Shown here in pieces: positions 7,467 to 14,284 of a stretch of 14,916 nt of DNA. Origin of the DNA: an uncultured Collinsella sp. (GTDB taxonomy: Bacteria > Actinomycetota > Coriobacteriia > Coriobacteriales > Coriobacteriaceae); the NCBI GenBank assembly GCA_900545555.1, contig UQZI01000053.1, forward strand, positions 1 through 14,916. Reading direction: 5' to 3'. Both the position numbers and the translations under genes were made by a program. Within the stretch, counting starts at the first letter, position 1. Each line of letters begins with the position of its first letter. The notes beneath the pieces were generated by a model that had not been told where the DNA came from, did not search any database, and was given only the letters and a program-made list of their open reading frames with translations.

Positions 7467-8852
7467 CTACGCCGTCAACGGCGCCGGCTCATGCGGCTCG
7501 CCGTTCAGCTCGACGATGACCTGCGTTCCCACGCCCTCCTGGGACTTCACGCGCATGCCGGAATCTTCTCCGTAAAAGAAATGGATGCGCTGAAGCACGT
7601 TGAAGAGCGCCAGGCCGCAACCTCGCTTGACGGAGCCGTCGGCGGTAATGCTCTCGGGCTCCTCTCGGCGATGTTGCTCAAACAGATGCGCGCAGACCTC
7701 TTCGCTCATACCGATGCCGTCGTCCTCGACGATGATCTCCAAACCGTCATCGGTCTCGAAAGCCCTAACATGAATAGAAAGCGGCTCGGTCTCGCGCTGC
7801 GCGTGCTTGATGCAGTTTTCGAGCAACGGCTGCAAGATAAACGGCGGCACCATGCAATCGCGCACCTCAAAGTCGATATCGACCGAGACGCGCAGACGGC
7901 CGTCGCCATACCGGGCCTGCATAAGGTTGATGTAACGAGTGCCCTGTTCCACCTCGTGCTCGAGCGTTGTGAGGGTATCGGAATCAGAAAGCGTCTGACG
8001 GTAGTAATTGGAAAAGTCGATCAGCAGCGACCTGGCCTTGTCCGGCTCGGTACGTACGAGCGACACGATGGTGCTGATGGTATTGAATAGAAAATGAGGA
8101 TCGACCTGCGATTGCAAGGCGCGCAGCTCCACGCGGGCCGTAAGCTCGTCCTGGCGCTCGAGCTCAAAGCTTGCAAGCTGCGTGGAAATGAGGTCGGCAA
8201 AGCCCGAGGCAAGCGCCGTCTGGCGCATATCGATGCTGCTCAGACGGGGATAATACAGCTCGAGCGTGCCCACGCAATGCCCGCGCACGGTAAGCGGTGC
8301 GACAATACCGGCGCGCAGGCGCGGAAAGTAGCCACCCGTCTCAGTCGAGGCATCGCGCGAAAATACGCTTTGCTCACCGCTGTTGATCACGTTGAGCGTA
8401 GTCCGCAGCACAACCGGAGTGCCCGCGGGGCATTTTGCCGAGTCCTCGCCCCAGCTCGCCAGCACCTGCTTGCCGTCGGTAAAGCAGATGGCCGAGGCAA
8501 TGGTCTCGGAAAGGATGATTTTGGAAGCGCCCAGGGCCGCTTCGGGCGTAAGGCCTCGTGACGTATAGGCGAATATTTTCGATGCGATGGCGAGTGTGCG
8601 GTCGGTAGCGCTCGACGTGAGGTCGTCGGGAACGACAAAGACGTACGAGAAGAAGAAGCACAGCATGACCAAGCCGGCAATGACGACAACGCCCGGGACG
8701 GGGTTGGGATTATCGGTCAAATCCCAGATAAGCAACAGGATAAGCGCCGGAACGACAACACCGAGCAGGATGGCCTGGACCACATGCTGGGCCGTACGAA
8801 AGACCTTGGTAGAGTTGTAGCTCTTGCCCAGAATCAGCCTGTTTAAATCCAC
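7467..8852 (-). CDS. LytS-like sensor histidine kinase, pair 2
   Basis: A membrane sensor kinase of 461 residues, with the same plan as the kinase at 1597-2940. Two hydrophobic segments lie at about 24-43 and 53-74. A GAF-like region (about 84-228) ends in SGFADLISTQL. The phospho-acceptor is H253 in QVDPHFLFN. The ATPase domain has N346 in LLENCIKH, DDGIGM near 377-382 and GCGLALFN near 411-418. The usual 5TMR_LYT sensor is missing. I prefer the GTG at 8852: the Shine-Dalgarno AAAAGGGG directly abuts the in-frame ATG at 8858, leaving no spacer, but stands six bases from the GTG. The ATG would add only two residues. A terminator hairpin ends 32 nt upstream of the GTG, so the operon has no obvious promoter of its own between the two. 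The partner regulator follows after 38 nt. Confidence 0.92.
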   Translation of the reverse strand: MDLNRLILGKSYNSTKVFRTAQHVVQAILLGVVVPALILLLIWDLTDNPNPVPGVVVIAGLVMLCFFFSYVFVVPDDLTSSATDRTLAIASKIFAYTSRGLTPEAALGASKIILSETIASAICFTDGKQVLASWGEDSAKCPAGTPVVLRTTLNVINSGEQSVFSRDASTETGGYFPRLRAGIVAPLTVRGHCVGTLELYYPRLSSIDMRQTALASGFADLISTQLASFELERQDELTARVELRALQSQVDPHFLFNTISTIVSLVRTEPDKARSLLIDFSNYYRQTLSDSDTLTTLEHEVEQGTRYINLMQARYGDGRLRVSVDIDFEVRDCMVPPFILQPLLENCIKHAQRETEPLSIHVRAFETDDGLEIIVEDDGIGMSEEVCAHLFEQHRREEPESITADGSVKRGCGLALFNVLQRIHFFYGEDSGMRVKSQEGVGTQVIVELNGEPHEPAPLTA

Positions 8853-8884
8853 CGTCATCCCCTTTTATCTACCGCACCCATAGC

Positions 8885-8910
8885 AATAAAGAGGGCCGCA
8901 AGCGACCCTC
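8885..8910 (-). terminator. Intrinsic terminator after the amidohydrolase gene
   Basis: On the minus strand GAGGG (8910-8906) pairs with CCCTC (8895-8891), with an inner CGC/GCG stem and one mismatch, followed by TTTATT (8890-8885). It lies about 60 nt after the amidohydrolase stop and about 30 nt before the start of the second kinase gene, the same tight arrangement as upstream of the glycosyltransferase. Confidence 0.75.
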
Positions 8911-8913
8911 TCC

Positions 8914-8928
8914 ATTGCATTATGCAAT
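8914..8928. repeat. Perfect palindrome, possible operator
   Basis: ATTGCAT (8914-8920) and ATGCAAT (8922-8928) form a perfect 7-1-7 palindrome between the amidohydrolase stop and its terminator. As DNA it resembles a dimeric regulator site, in the only region that could hold a promoter for the second kinase operon. It could also be chance or part of the terminator fold. Confidence 0.45.
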
Positions 8929-8969
8929 CAAAAACTGTGTTTTACATCCAGCCATCGACAAACGGTATC

Positions 8970-10247
8970 TTAGGCGCTGTATTTGTTGGCCTCGCCAAAG
9001 GTGCCAGCCTCGACGATCCAGCCGTCCTTCATGATGACGTCCATGTTGTCGGTGTTGAGCACGTGAATGTCAGCGGCGACGTCACCGTTGACGACCAGCA
9101 GGTCGGCGCACTTGCCGGCCTCGATGGAACCGGTCTCGTCCTCGATGTGGCACATCTTGGCACCGTTGAGGGTGGCGCAGGTGATGGTCTCGACCGGGGT
9201 GAAGCCGATCTTGTCGACGAACTCGTACATCTCCTCGATGGAGCAGGTGCCGTACGGGGTGACGAAGGAGAAGGAGTCGGAGCCGATCGTCATGACGACG
9301 CCGCGCTTCTTGGCCTCGCGCAGGCAGTCGTAGTTGCGCTGCAGCTCCTTCTCGACCAGGGTGCCCTCGTACTTGTCGTGCAGCTCGGGGACGTAGACGG
9401 GCGGATAGGTGGCGTACCAGGTGGGCAGGAAGGCGATCGTCGGGGTGAAGAAGGTGCCCTGCTCGGCCATGAGGTCCATGGTGCGCTCATCGATATCGAA
9501 GCCGTGGATCAGCTGCTCGCAGCCAAAGCGAACGGAATCGTAGGCAGCGGCGTGGTTGTTGTAGCAGTGGCTCCACACGGGGATGCCGACCATCTTTGCC
9601 TCTTCGACCACGGCCTGGATCTCCTCGGAGCAGTAGTGCTGGTCGCGACCGGAGTCCCAGCGCCAGATGCCGCCACCGGTAGCCCAGATCTTGATGGCAT
9701 CGGGGTTCTCGCGCAGGCGACGACGGACGGCCTTACGCAGATCCCAAGGACCGTCGACCTGATCGCCCCAGGGGTGCGATTCCTTGTTGAGCTCCTGGCT
9801 GCAGTGGTGGGAGTCGCCGTGGCCGGCAACGCGGCAGAAGCCAAGGCCGGTGGCCAGAACGCGCGGGCCCTTGAAGACGCCCTTGTCGATGCAGTCACGG
9901 ATCTGGATACCAAAGCGGCCGATCTCGCAGACGGTGGTGAGGCCGTGGGTGAGGCAGTCGTAGGCCTGCTTGACGGCGACGGCCTGCTTCTCGAGGAGCG
10001 GCTGCATGACCCAGTCGGTGTCATCGTCGGTCAAGTTGCCCGAGAAGTGCAGGTGGGTGTCGATCAGGCCGGGAAGGACGGTCTTGCCGGCGGCATCGAT
10101 AACCTCAACGCCCTCAGGAAGGTCCTGCATAGTGCCGGCGTACTCGATCTTGCCGTTGTCGTCGACGAGAACGAGGGAGTTCTCGACCGGCTCGGCACCG
10201 GTACCGTCGATGAGCTTGCCGCCAACGATTGCATACTTAGTGGACAT
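8970..10247 (-). CDS. Metal-dependent amidohydrolase (COG1228, prolidase/imidazolonepropionase-like)
   Basis: A 425-residue cytoplasmic amidohydrolase. A small N-terminal beta domain holds IVGGKLIDGTG at 7-17, followed by the barrel. Metal ligands are visible: H65 and H67 in DTHLHFSG, K186 in IKIWATGGG (position of the carbamylated lysine in binuclear members), H227, H248 in LIHGFD, and D324 in IGSDS. The C-terminal GSIEAGKCADLLV at 373-385 is typical of the superfamily. Relatives in COG1228 include Xaa-Pro or Xaa-Lys dipeptidases, N-acyl amino acid hydrolases and imidazolonepropionase; the substrate cannot be fixed. The ATG at 10247 follows the near-perfect site TAAGGAGGAA. The APC permease gene lies upstream on the same strand, 131 nt away, so the pair probably imports and cleaves one class of compound. 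Codon choice is extremely biased to G/C-ending codons, suggesting high expression. Confidence 0.93.
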   Translation of the reverse strand: MSTKYAIVGGKLIDGTGAEPVENSLVLVDDNGKIEYAGTMQDLPEGVEVIDAAGKTVLPGLIDTHLHFSGNLTDDDTDWVMQPLLEKQAVAVKQAYDCLTHGLTTVCEIGRFGIQIRDCIDKGVFKGPRVLATGLGFCRVAGHGDSHHCSQELNKESHPWGDQVDGPWDLRKAVRRRLRENPDAIKIWATGGGIWRWDSGRDQHYCSEEIQAVVEEAKMVGIPVWSHCYNNHAAAYDSVRFGCEQLIHGFDIDERTMDLMAEQGTFFTPTIAFLPTWYATYPPVYVPELHDKYEGTLVEKELQRNYDCLREAKKRGVVMTIGSDSFSFVTPYGTCSIEEMYEFVDKIGFTPVETITCATLNGAKMCHIEDETGSIEAGKCADLLVVNGDVAADIHVLNTDNMDVIMKDGWIVEAGTFGEANKYSA

Positions 10248-10257
10248 GGTTCCTCCT

Positions 10258-10269
10258 TATGGATCCATA
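10258..10269. repeat. 12-bp perfect palindrome next to the amidohydrolase ribosome binding site
   Basis: TATGGATCCATA reads the same on both strands and abuts the minus-strand Shine-Dalgarno sequence at 10250-10258. With no loop it is a DNA-binding-type palindrome rather than an RNA hairpin. No function is shown and it may be chance. Confidence 0.25.
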
Positions 10270-10276
10270 TAGTGGG

Positions 10277-10365
10277 CGAGGCCGTGTTGGGTTAAGGCCT
10301 CACAAAGCTACCCAAGTGGTGCCGGGTTCGGTGCGCGGGAGAGAGGATTCCGCGCACCCGATCCG
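10277..10365 (-). other. Intercistronic hairpins between permease and amidohydrolase genes
   Basis: Two stems occupy this spacer. The stronger, at about 10328-10362, pairs GGTTCGGTGCGCGG with CCGCGCACCCGATCC with one mismatch and one bulge around a purine-rich loop. The second pairs GAGGCC (10277-10282) with GGCCTC (about 10295-10300). Neither is followed by a T-tract on the minus strand, so they are not intrinsic terminators; they may stabilise mRNA ends or mark a processing point. Confidence 0.6.
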
Positions 10366-10378
10366 CCCCGGCCAGGCG

Positions 10379-11830
10379 TTACTTTTTGCGGGAATTGGTG
10401 AAAGCCATGAGGGCCAGGCCAACAGCCAACCAGCCGATCACGATGCTCCACTCCACCATGTTGAGGGAGGCGGGAGAGAACGGGATCACGAGCAGGCCAA
10501 TGATGGTGCCGCAGGCAACGATAGCGAGGCTGATGCCAAACTTGCCGCCGGGCACCTCGTAGGGACGAGGCAGGTCGGGCTCGGTGAAGCGCATGCGCAG
10601 GCAAGCGAGGGCGACCATGCCGCAGGAGAAGATGAAGGCGAGAGCCGACACGTTGGTCAGAGGGATGAGCATGTTCTTGCCCAGGAACGGACCGACGACG
10701 GTGATGACGCCCAGAACGACGCAGGCGAGCTTGGGAGCGCCGGACTTGGGATCGACCTCGGCGAACTTCTCGGGCAGCTGGCCCTTTCGGCCCATGGCGA
10801 GCATGATGCGGCTCGTGGCGCCGTAGAAGGAGTTCATCGGGCCCATGGGTCCAAGCGTGGCGATGACGAGCATGGCCAGGTACAGGAGCATGTTGATGCC
10901 CTTGAGGCAGGCAAGCGCGGGAACCGGGCTCTTAACAAACTCATGCCAGTCGAGGATGGTGCCGAACGAGTAGATGCAAACCATGTAGAAGCCGCCTGCG
11001 GCCAGCAGGGCCAGGGAGATGATCTTGCCGAACTTGTTCCAGTTGAGGCCCTCGGCCGCTTCCTCAGCCTGCTGAGGAATGGTGTCGAAACCGGCGTAGA
11101 AGAACGGGGTCAGAACCAGGACCGAAACGATGCCTGCGAACAGGCTGGTGCCCTCGGTAGCAGGCTTGCCGCCGCCAGCACCGGTGACCTGGGAGAACAC
11201 GGGCATGGCGTTGTCCGGCGAGCCGGTGAACAGCGAGACGCCCATGGCGAGCAGCATGCCGCAGAGCAGGGCCTTGGTCAGGAAGGCTTGCAGCTTGGCG
11301 GCCGAGCTGGCACCGCGGAAGTTGAGGAAGATGACGTAAGTTGCAAAACCGAGCGCGATCAGCGTCGGGAACAAGTAAACGTCGGCGCCCAGGATGGTGT
11401 AGAGCTTGACGGCGCGCAGCCACTCAAGGCCGGGCAGGCTGCCGAACATCTCGGACACGAGGGTCGAGATGGCGATGGCCTCCCACGGGCACAGGATGCC
11501 GTTGCCCAAGGCCAGGAGCCAGCCGGTGATGTAGCTCATCGTACGGCCAAAGCTACGATCGACATACTCGACGATGCCGCCCGAGATGGGGATAGCAGCC
11601 GTGAGCTCACCGAAAACAGCTCCGACGGGCACGAGGAAGATTGCACCCAAGAGGAATGCGATCATAGCGGGAACGGGACCGCCGCCCACGACCATCCAGT
11701 CGCCGACCTGCAGAACCCAACCGGTACCGATGATGGCACCAAAACCGATGGTGAAGAAGTTCCAGAGCGAGAGCGTTTTCTTCATGCCGCCGTTATCCTC
11801 GACTGCAACTTCTGCATTCTTGTCCGCCAT
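10379..11830 (-). CDS. APC-superfamily amino acid permease
   Basis: A membrane transporter of 483 residues with about twelve hydrophobic segments, normal for the amino acid-polyamine-organocation family. The first helix carries the substrate-binding break in GFGAIIGTGW (about residues 25-34). ELTAAIPISGGIVEYVDRSFG in the second and third helices and FYAGFDTIPQQAEEA in the sixth-helix loop are family hallmarks. It probably imports an amino acid or related amine by proton symport or exchange; the substrate cannot be read. I chose the ATG at 11830 because GGAGGGG lies four to ten bases upstream; an upstream GTG at 11869 would add 13 residues overlapping a leader hairpin. It is first in a likely operon with the amidohydrolase gene. 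Codons are strongly biased as in that gene. Its 5' region holds several inverted repeats. Confidence 0.93.
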   Translation of the reverse strand: MADKNAEVAVEDNGGMKKTLSLWNFFTIGFGAIIGTGWVLQVGDWMVVGGGPVPAMIAFLLGAIFLVPVGAVFGELTAAIPISGGIVEYVDRSFGRTMSYITGWLLALGNGILCPWEAIAISTLVSEMFGSLPGLEWLRAVKLYTILGADVYLFPTLIALGFATYVIFLNFRGASSAAKLQAFLTKALLCGMLLAMGVSLFTGSPDNAMPVFSQVTGAGGGKPATEGTSLFAGIVSVLVLTPFFYAGFDTIPQQAEEAAEGLNWNKFGKIISLALLAAGGFYMVCIYSFGTILDWHEFVKSPVPALACLKGINMLLYLAMLVIATLGPMGPMNSFYGATSRIMLAMGRKGQLPEKFAEVDPKSGAPKLACVVLGVITVVGPFLGKNMLIPLTNVSALAFIFSCGMVALACLRMRFTEPDLPRPYEVPGGKFGISLAIVACGTIIGLLVIPFSPASLNMVEWSIVIGWLAVGLALMAFTNSRKK

Positions 11831-12185
11831 TGTTCCCCTCCTTTCCTTTTTGACGCCCCTTGGCGTCACCCCTTGTGCGGTCCGTTTTGCCGCGCGCTTT
11901 TATTCCATGGCTTTAAGATACGGCCTTGGCGCAGCAGCGCCGCTCGCAGCTCGACCGAAGGCAGAACTGCAAAACGAGCGGCACCGTTTTTGGGACGAAC
12001 GGCGGGAGACGTCATTCGTCTTGGACGCTTTCATCTTGTCTGCTTTTGGATACCTGTTGCCGTGACGCTTGGCGCGCGGCGCGGCAACGTTCATACCATT
12101 TGTCAGGCTTTTGGCGCACATACCCATGTGTCGTGCATCTTTTTATGTAGGATAGACAAGTTACACACGAGGCAAGGTGATTCGA
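11831..12185. other. Divergent intergenic region with multiple inverted repeats
   Basis: This 355-bp gap separates the divergent permease and C39-like peptidase genes and holds no convincing gene. Perfect inverted repeats include TGACGCC/GGCGTCA (11851-11868), just upstream of the permease ribosome binding site; GGCGC/GCGCC (11928-11941); GCCGCTCG/CGAGCGGC (11939-11946 with 11975-11982); GACGAA/TTCGTC (11994-12020); and CACAT/ATGTG (12117-12130). The second and third share bases and so exclude each other. A minus-strand TATGAA preceded by TGG near 12095 and a plus-strand TAGGAT near 12150 are possible -10 elements, both weak. Confidence 0.6.
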
Positions 12186-13187
12186 ATGGCATACGGATAC
12201 AATGACGGCGACCAACGGCCACAAAGCGTGCGCCTTGCCGGCCGCACCACGCCAACGCCCAGAAGCACCTCCGACAACGGCAACCAGCAGCGCCCCCAAG
12301 AGCAGCCCGGGGCTTCTTCTCGGCAACAAAGCCGTACCGCGCAGCAGTCAGACCGCGTGAGTACGAGCACACGCCAACGTCAGACCGACATATCGCAGCC
12401 GCGCCGCTACGATCGCCGTAAGACCGACTACTACGTTAAGCGCTCCTTTTCGCGACCTCAACGCGATCGCGGCAATTCCGCCCCTCGCCCCGCGTCGCAC
12501 ACCACAAGCCACGCGCTTCCAGCCCGCCGCCTACGCCTTGCGCTTTGCTCCATCGCCACCTGCCTCGTCTTTGTGTTTTTGGGATCCTGTATCTCGCACG
12601 GATCAGCCGGTCTTGAGCCCACTGCCGAGGACAAGCTGCTTAAAGCTCCCGTCGCGCCCGGTTACTCCTTTGCGTTCTCGACCCCACGCTCGCAATGGCA
12701 GGCCGGCACCATGCCCCACATCTACCAAATTGACCCCGCATGGTCGGAGCTGCCCTATGCCGGTGGCACTATTCGCGAAAACGCTTGCGGTCCCACCTGC
12801 CTCACCATGGTCTATATCTTTAAGACCGGCCACACCGATAAGACGCCGGTCGATATATGCGCACTGGCCGAAGCCGGCAACTACGCCCCCACTGGTGCCA
12901 CCGAGTGGTCGTTTATGACAGGCGGTGCGTGGCAGCTGGGACTCAACGGAACACAGCTCTATAACGATCGTAAATCGATTACCCAAGCACTTCGCTCGGG
13001 TGCGCCCGTTATCGCCGCAGTGCGCCCCGGTACGTTTACCAACGTAGGCCACTACATCGTGCTCTACGGCATCGACGATGCCAACCAGATTGGCGTCTAC
13101 GACCCCAACTCGGCCAGCCGCAGCGCCCGCCGCTGGGGCGTCGTAGAGGTCCTTAACGAAGTCGAAGCCATGTGGGCCTACTACTAG
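12186..13187 (+). CDS. Membrane-anchored C39-like cysteine peptidase
   Basis: A 333-residue protein, the only plus-strand gene recognised. Residues 1-116 are a low-complexity segment rich in Arg, Gln, Ser, Thr and Pro, probably disordered and cytoplasmic. One transmembrane helix (about 117-138) follows. The outside part carries a Peptidase_C39_2-like papain fold: Q181 in IYQID as the likely oxyanion residue, catalytic C201 in ENACGPTC, H289 in VGHYIVLYG, and D306 or N308 in YDPNSA. It is probably a surface peptidase or peptide-bond hydrolase. Unlike bacteriocin-exporting C39 proteins it has no ABC transporter domains and no transporter beside it. I chose the ATG at 12186, behind AAGGTGA; a GTG at 12177 would lie inside that site. 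LGSC at 132-135 resembles a lipobox but follows an N-terminus far too long for a lipoprotein signal. It converges on arcC with a shared terminator. Confidence 0.88.
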   Translation: MAYGYNDGDQRPQSVRLAGRTTPTPRSTSDNGNQQRPQEQPGASSRQQSRTAQQSDRVSTSTRQRQTDISQPRRYDRRKTDYYVKRSFSRPQRDRGNSAPRPASHTTSHALPARRLRLALCSIATCLVFVFLGSCISHGSAGLEPTAEDKLLKAPVAPGYSFAFSTPRSQWQAGTMPHIYQIDPAWSELPYAGGTIRENACGPTCLTMVYIFKTGHTDKTPVDICALAEAGNYAPTGATEWSFMTGGAWQLGLNGTQLYNDRKSITQALRSGAPVIAAVRPGTFTNVGHYIVLYGIDDANQIGVYDPNSASRSARRWGVVEVLNEVEAMWAYY

Positions 13188-13223
13188 TCGTTTAAGAATG
13201 TCCCCAATGACTAGGTGAATAGC

Positions 13224-13256
13224 AAAAGCCCCGCAGTCGGAGCGGACTGCGGGGCT
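13224..13256. terminator. Strong terminator shared by converging genes
   Basis: AGCCCCGCAGTC (13227-13238) pairs perfectly over 12 bp with GACTGCGGGGCT (13245-13256) around a six-base loop. On the minus strand TTTTGCTATT follows, a good T-tract for arcC, whose stop lies 65 nt upstream. On the plus strand no T-run follows, so it ends the peptidase transcript only weakly. Confidence 0.9.
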
Positions 13257-13321
13257 CATGAAGAGAGGCTAGTTTGTGGGCGCTTTGCCTAGCGCCCACG
13301 GGAGAGGCAACAGAGTAGAGA

Positions 13322-14284
13322 CTACTCGTGGATGCGGGTACCGGAGAGGCCGGCCATGGTCTCGGCGGCCTTGTCCAGAGCGCCAATGATGCAGGTGCGG
13401 CCCTTGCGGGAACGCGCGAACTTGATGGCAGCGCGGACCTTGGGCTCCATGGAACCCTTGCCGAACTGGCCCTCGTCGGCCAGACGCTCGGCCTCGTCGG
13501 CGGTGAGGTCCTCGAGCTCCTCCTGGTTGGGCTTGCCAAAGTTGATGGCGACATGCTCAACGGCGGTCAGCAGGAACAGGACGTCGGCGTCGCAGTCCTC
13601 GGCCAGCAGCTCGCCGCCCAGGTCCTTGTCGATGACGGCGGGAACGCCCTTGTAGCAGCCCTTGTTCTCGTAGTCGCGGACGACGGGGATGCCGCCGCCA
13701 CCGCAGGCGATGACGATGAACTCGTTGTCGAGCAGGTTGAGGATGGAGTCGGCCTCGACGATCTTCTTGGGATCGGGGGAGGCGACGACGCGGCGCCAGC
13801 CGCGGCCGGAATCCTCGACGAAGACCTTGGAGGGGTCCTCGGCCATGAACTCCTTGGCCTGCTCCTCGGTGTAGAAGGGGCCGATCGGCTTGGTCGGGTT
13901 CTTGAACGCGGGATCGTCGGGGTCGCACTCGATCTGGGTGACGACGGTGGCGGCGTGCCAACGCTTATAGCGCTTGTGCATCTCGCGGCCGATGCCCTGC
14001 TGCAGGTGGTAGCCGATGTAGCCCTGGGACATGGCGCCGCACTCGGGCAGCGGCATCTCGGGGGTACCGATGGCATCGTGGGCAGCGGCGAAGGCGTTCT
14101 GGATCATGCCGACCTGCGGGCCGTTGCCGTGGGTGATGATGATCTCGTTGCCCTGCTCGATAAGACCAAGGAGAGCGTGGGCGGTGTTGCTCACGGCCTC
14201 GATCTGCTCGACGGGGTTGTTGCCGAGGGCGTTGCCGCCAAGGGCGACGACAATACGATCGGGCTTGCCAAGAGGCTTAGACAT
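13322..14284 (-). CDS. arcC: Carbamate kinase
   Basis: A 320-residue cytoplasmic carbamate kinase of normal length. It converts carbamoyl phosphate and ADP to carbamate and ATP, the energy-yielding last step of the arginine deiminase, agmatine and related ureide routes. Amino acid kinase motifs are clear: VVALGGNALG at 12-21, THGNGPQVG at 51-59, EDSGRGWRRVVASPDP at 157-172, the glycine loop VIACGGGGIPVV at 191-202, KDLGGELLA at 220-228 and GSMEPKV at 277-283. I chose the ATG at 14284 because AAAGGA lies eight bases upstream and the kinase fold begins directly after; an upstream start at 14320 would add unrelated residues. No arginine deiminase or ornithine carbamoyltransferase gene is in the window, so the pathway is unknown; genes beyond the right edge could supply it. 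Codon bias is extreme, like the permease and amidohydrolase genes. Confidence 0.97.
   Translation of the reverse strand: MSKPLGKPDRIVVALGGNALGNNPVEQIEAVSNTAHALLGLIEQGNEIIITHGNGPQVGMIQNAFAAAHDAIGTPEMPLPECGAMSQGYIGYHLQQGIGREMHKRYKRWHAATVVTQIECDPDDPAFKNPTKPIGPFYTEEQAKEFMAEDPSKVFVEDSGRGWRRVVASPDPKKIVEADSILNLLDNEFIVIACGGGGIPVVRDYENKGCYKGVPAVIDKDLGGELLAEDCDADVLFLLTAVEHVAINFGKPNQEELEDLTADEAERLADEGQFGKGSMEPKVRAAIKFARSRKGRTCIIGALDKAAETMAGLSGTRIHE

Noticed and set aside
8922..10295. Plus-strand frame of 457 codons opposite the amidohydrolase
   Set aside because: An antisense shadow rich in Val, Asp, Gly and Leu, with no start signal; the minus strand has all the metal-binding residues.
11975..11995. 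Plus-strand terminator from CGAGCGGC followed by TTTTT
   Set aside because: The stem encloses a loop of nearly 30 bases and there is no plus-strand gene upstream to terminate; it fits better as part of the minus-strand leader structure.
11960..12000. T-box-like GGTGCCGC on the minus strand in the permease leader
   Set aside because: It only partly resembles the conserved T-box antiterminator sequence, and no stem I specifier domain or downstream terminator could be found.
10259..12205. Long plus-strand open frame of 648 codons opposite the permease gene
   Set aside because: It is antisense to a clear transporter gene. Its protein is full of charged low-complexity sequence (His, Gly, Glu, Arg, Asp), as expected when G/C-biased codons are read in the opposite frame, and it has no ribosome binding site.
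12579..12590. Lipobox-like LGSC at the end of the peptidase membrane helix
   Set aside because: Lipoprotein signal peptides have a short basic start of a few residues; here 116 residues precede the helix and there is no nearby internal start codon. A plain membrane anchor is more likely.
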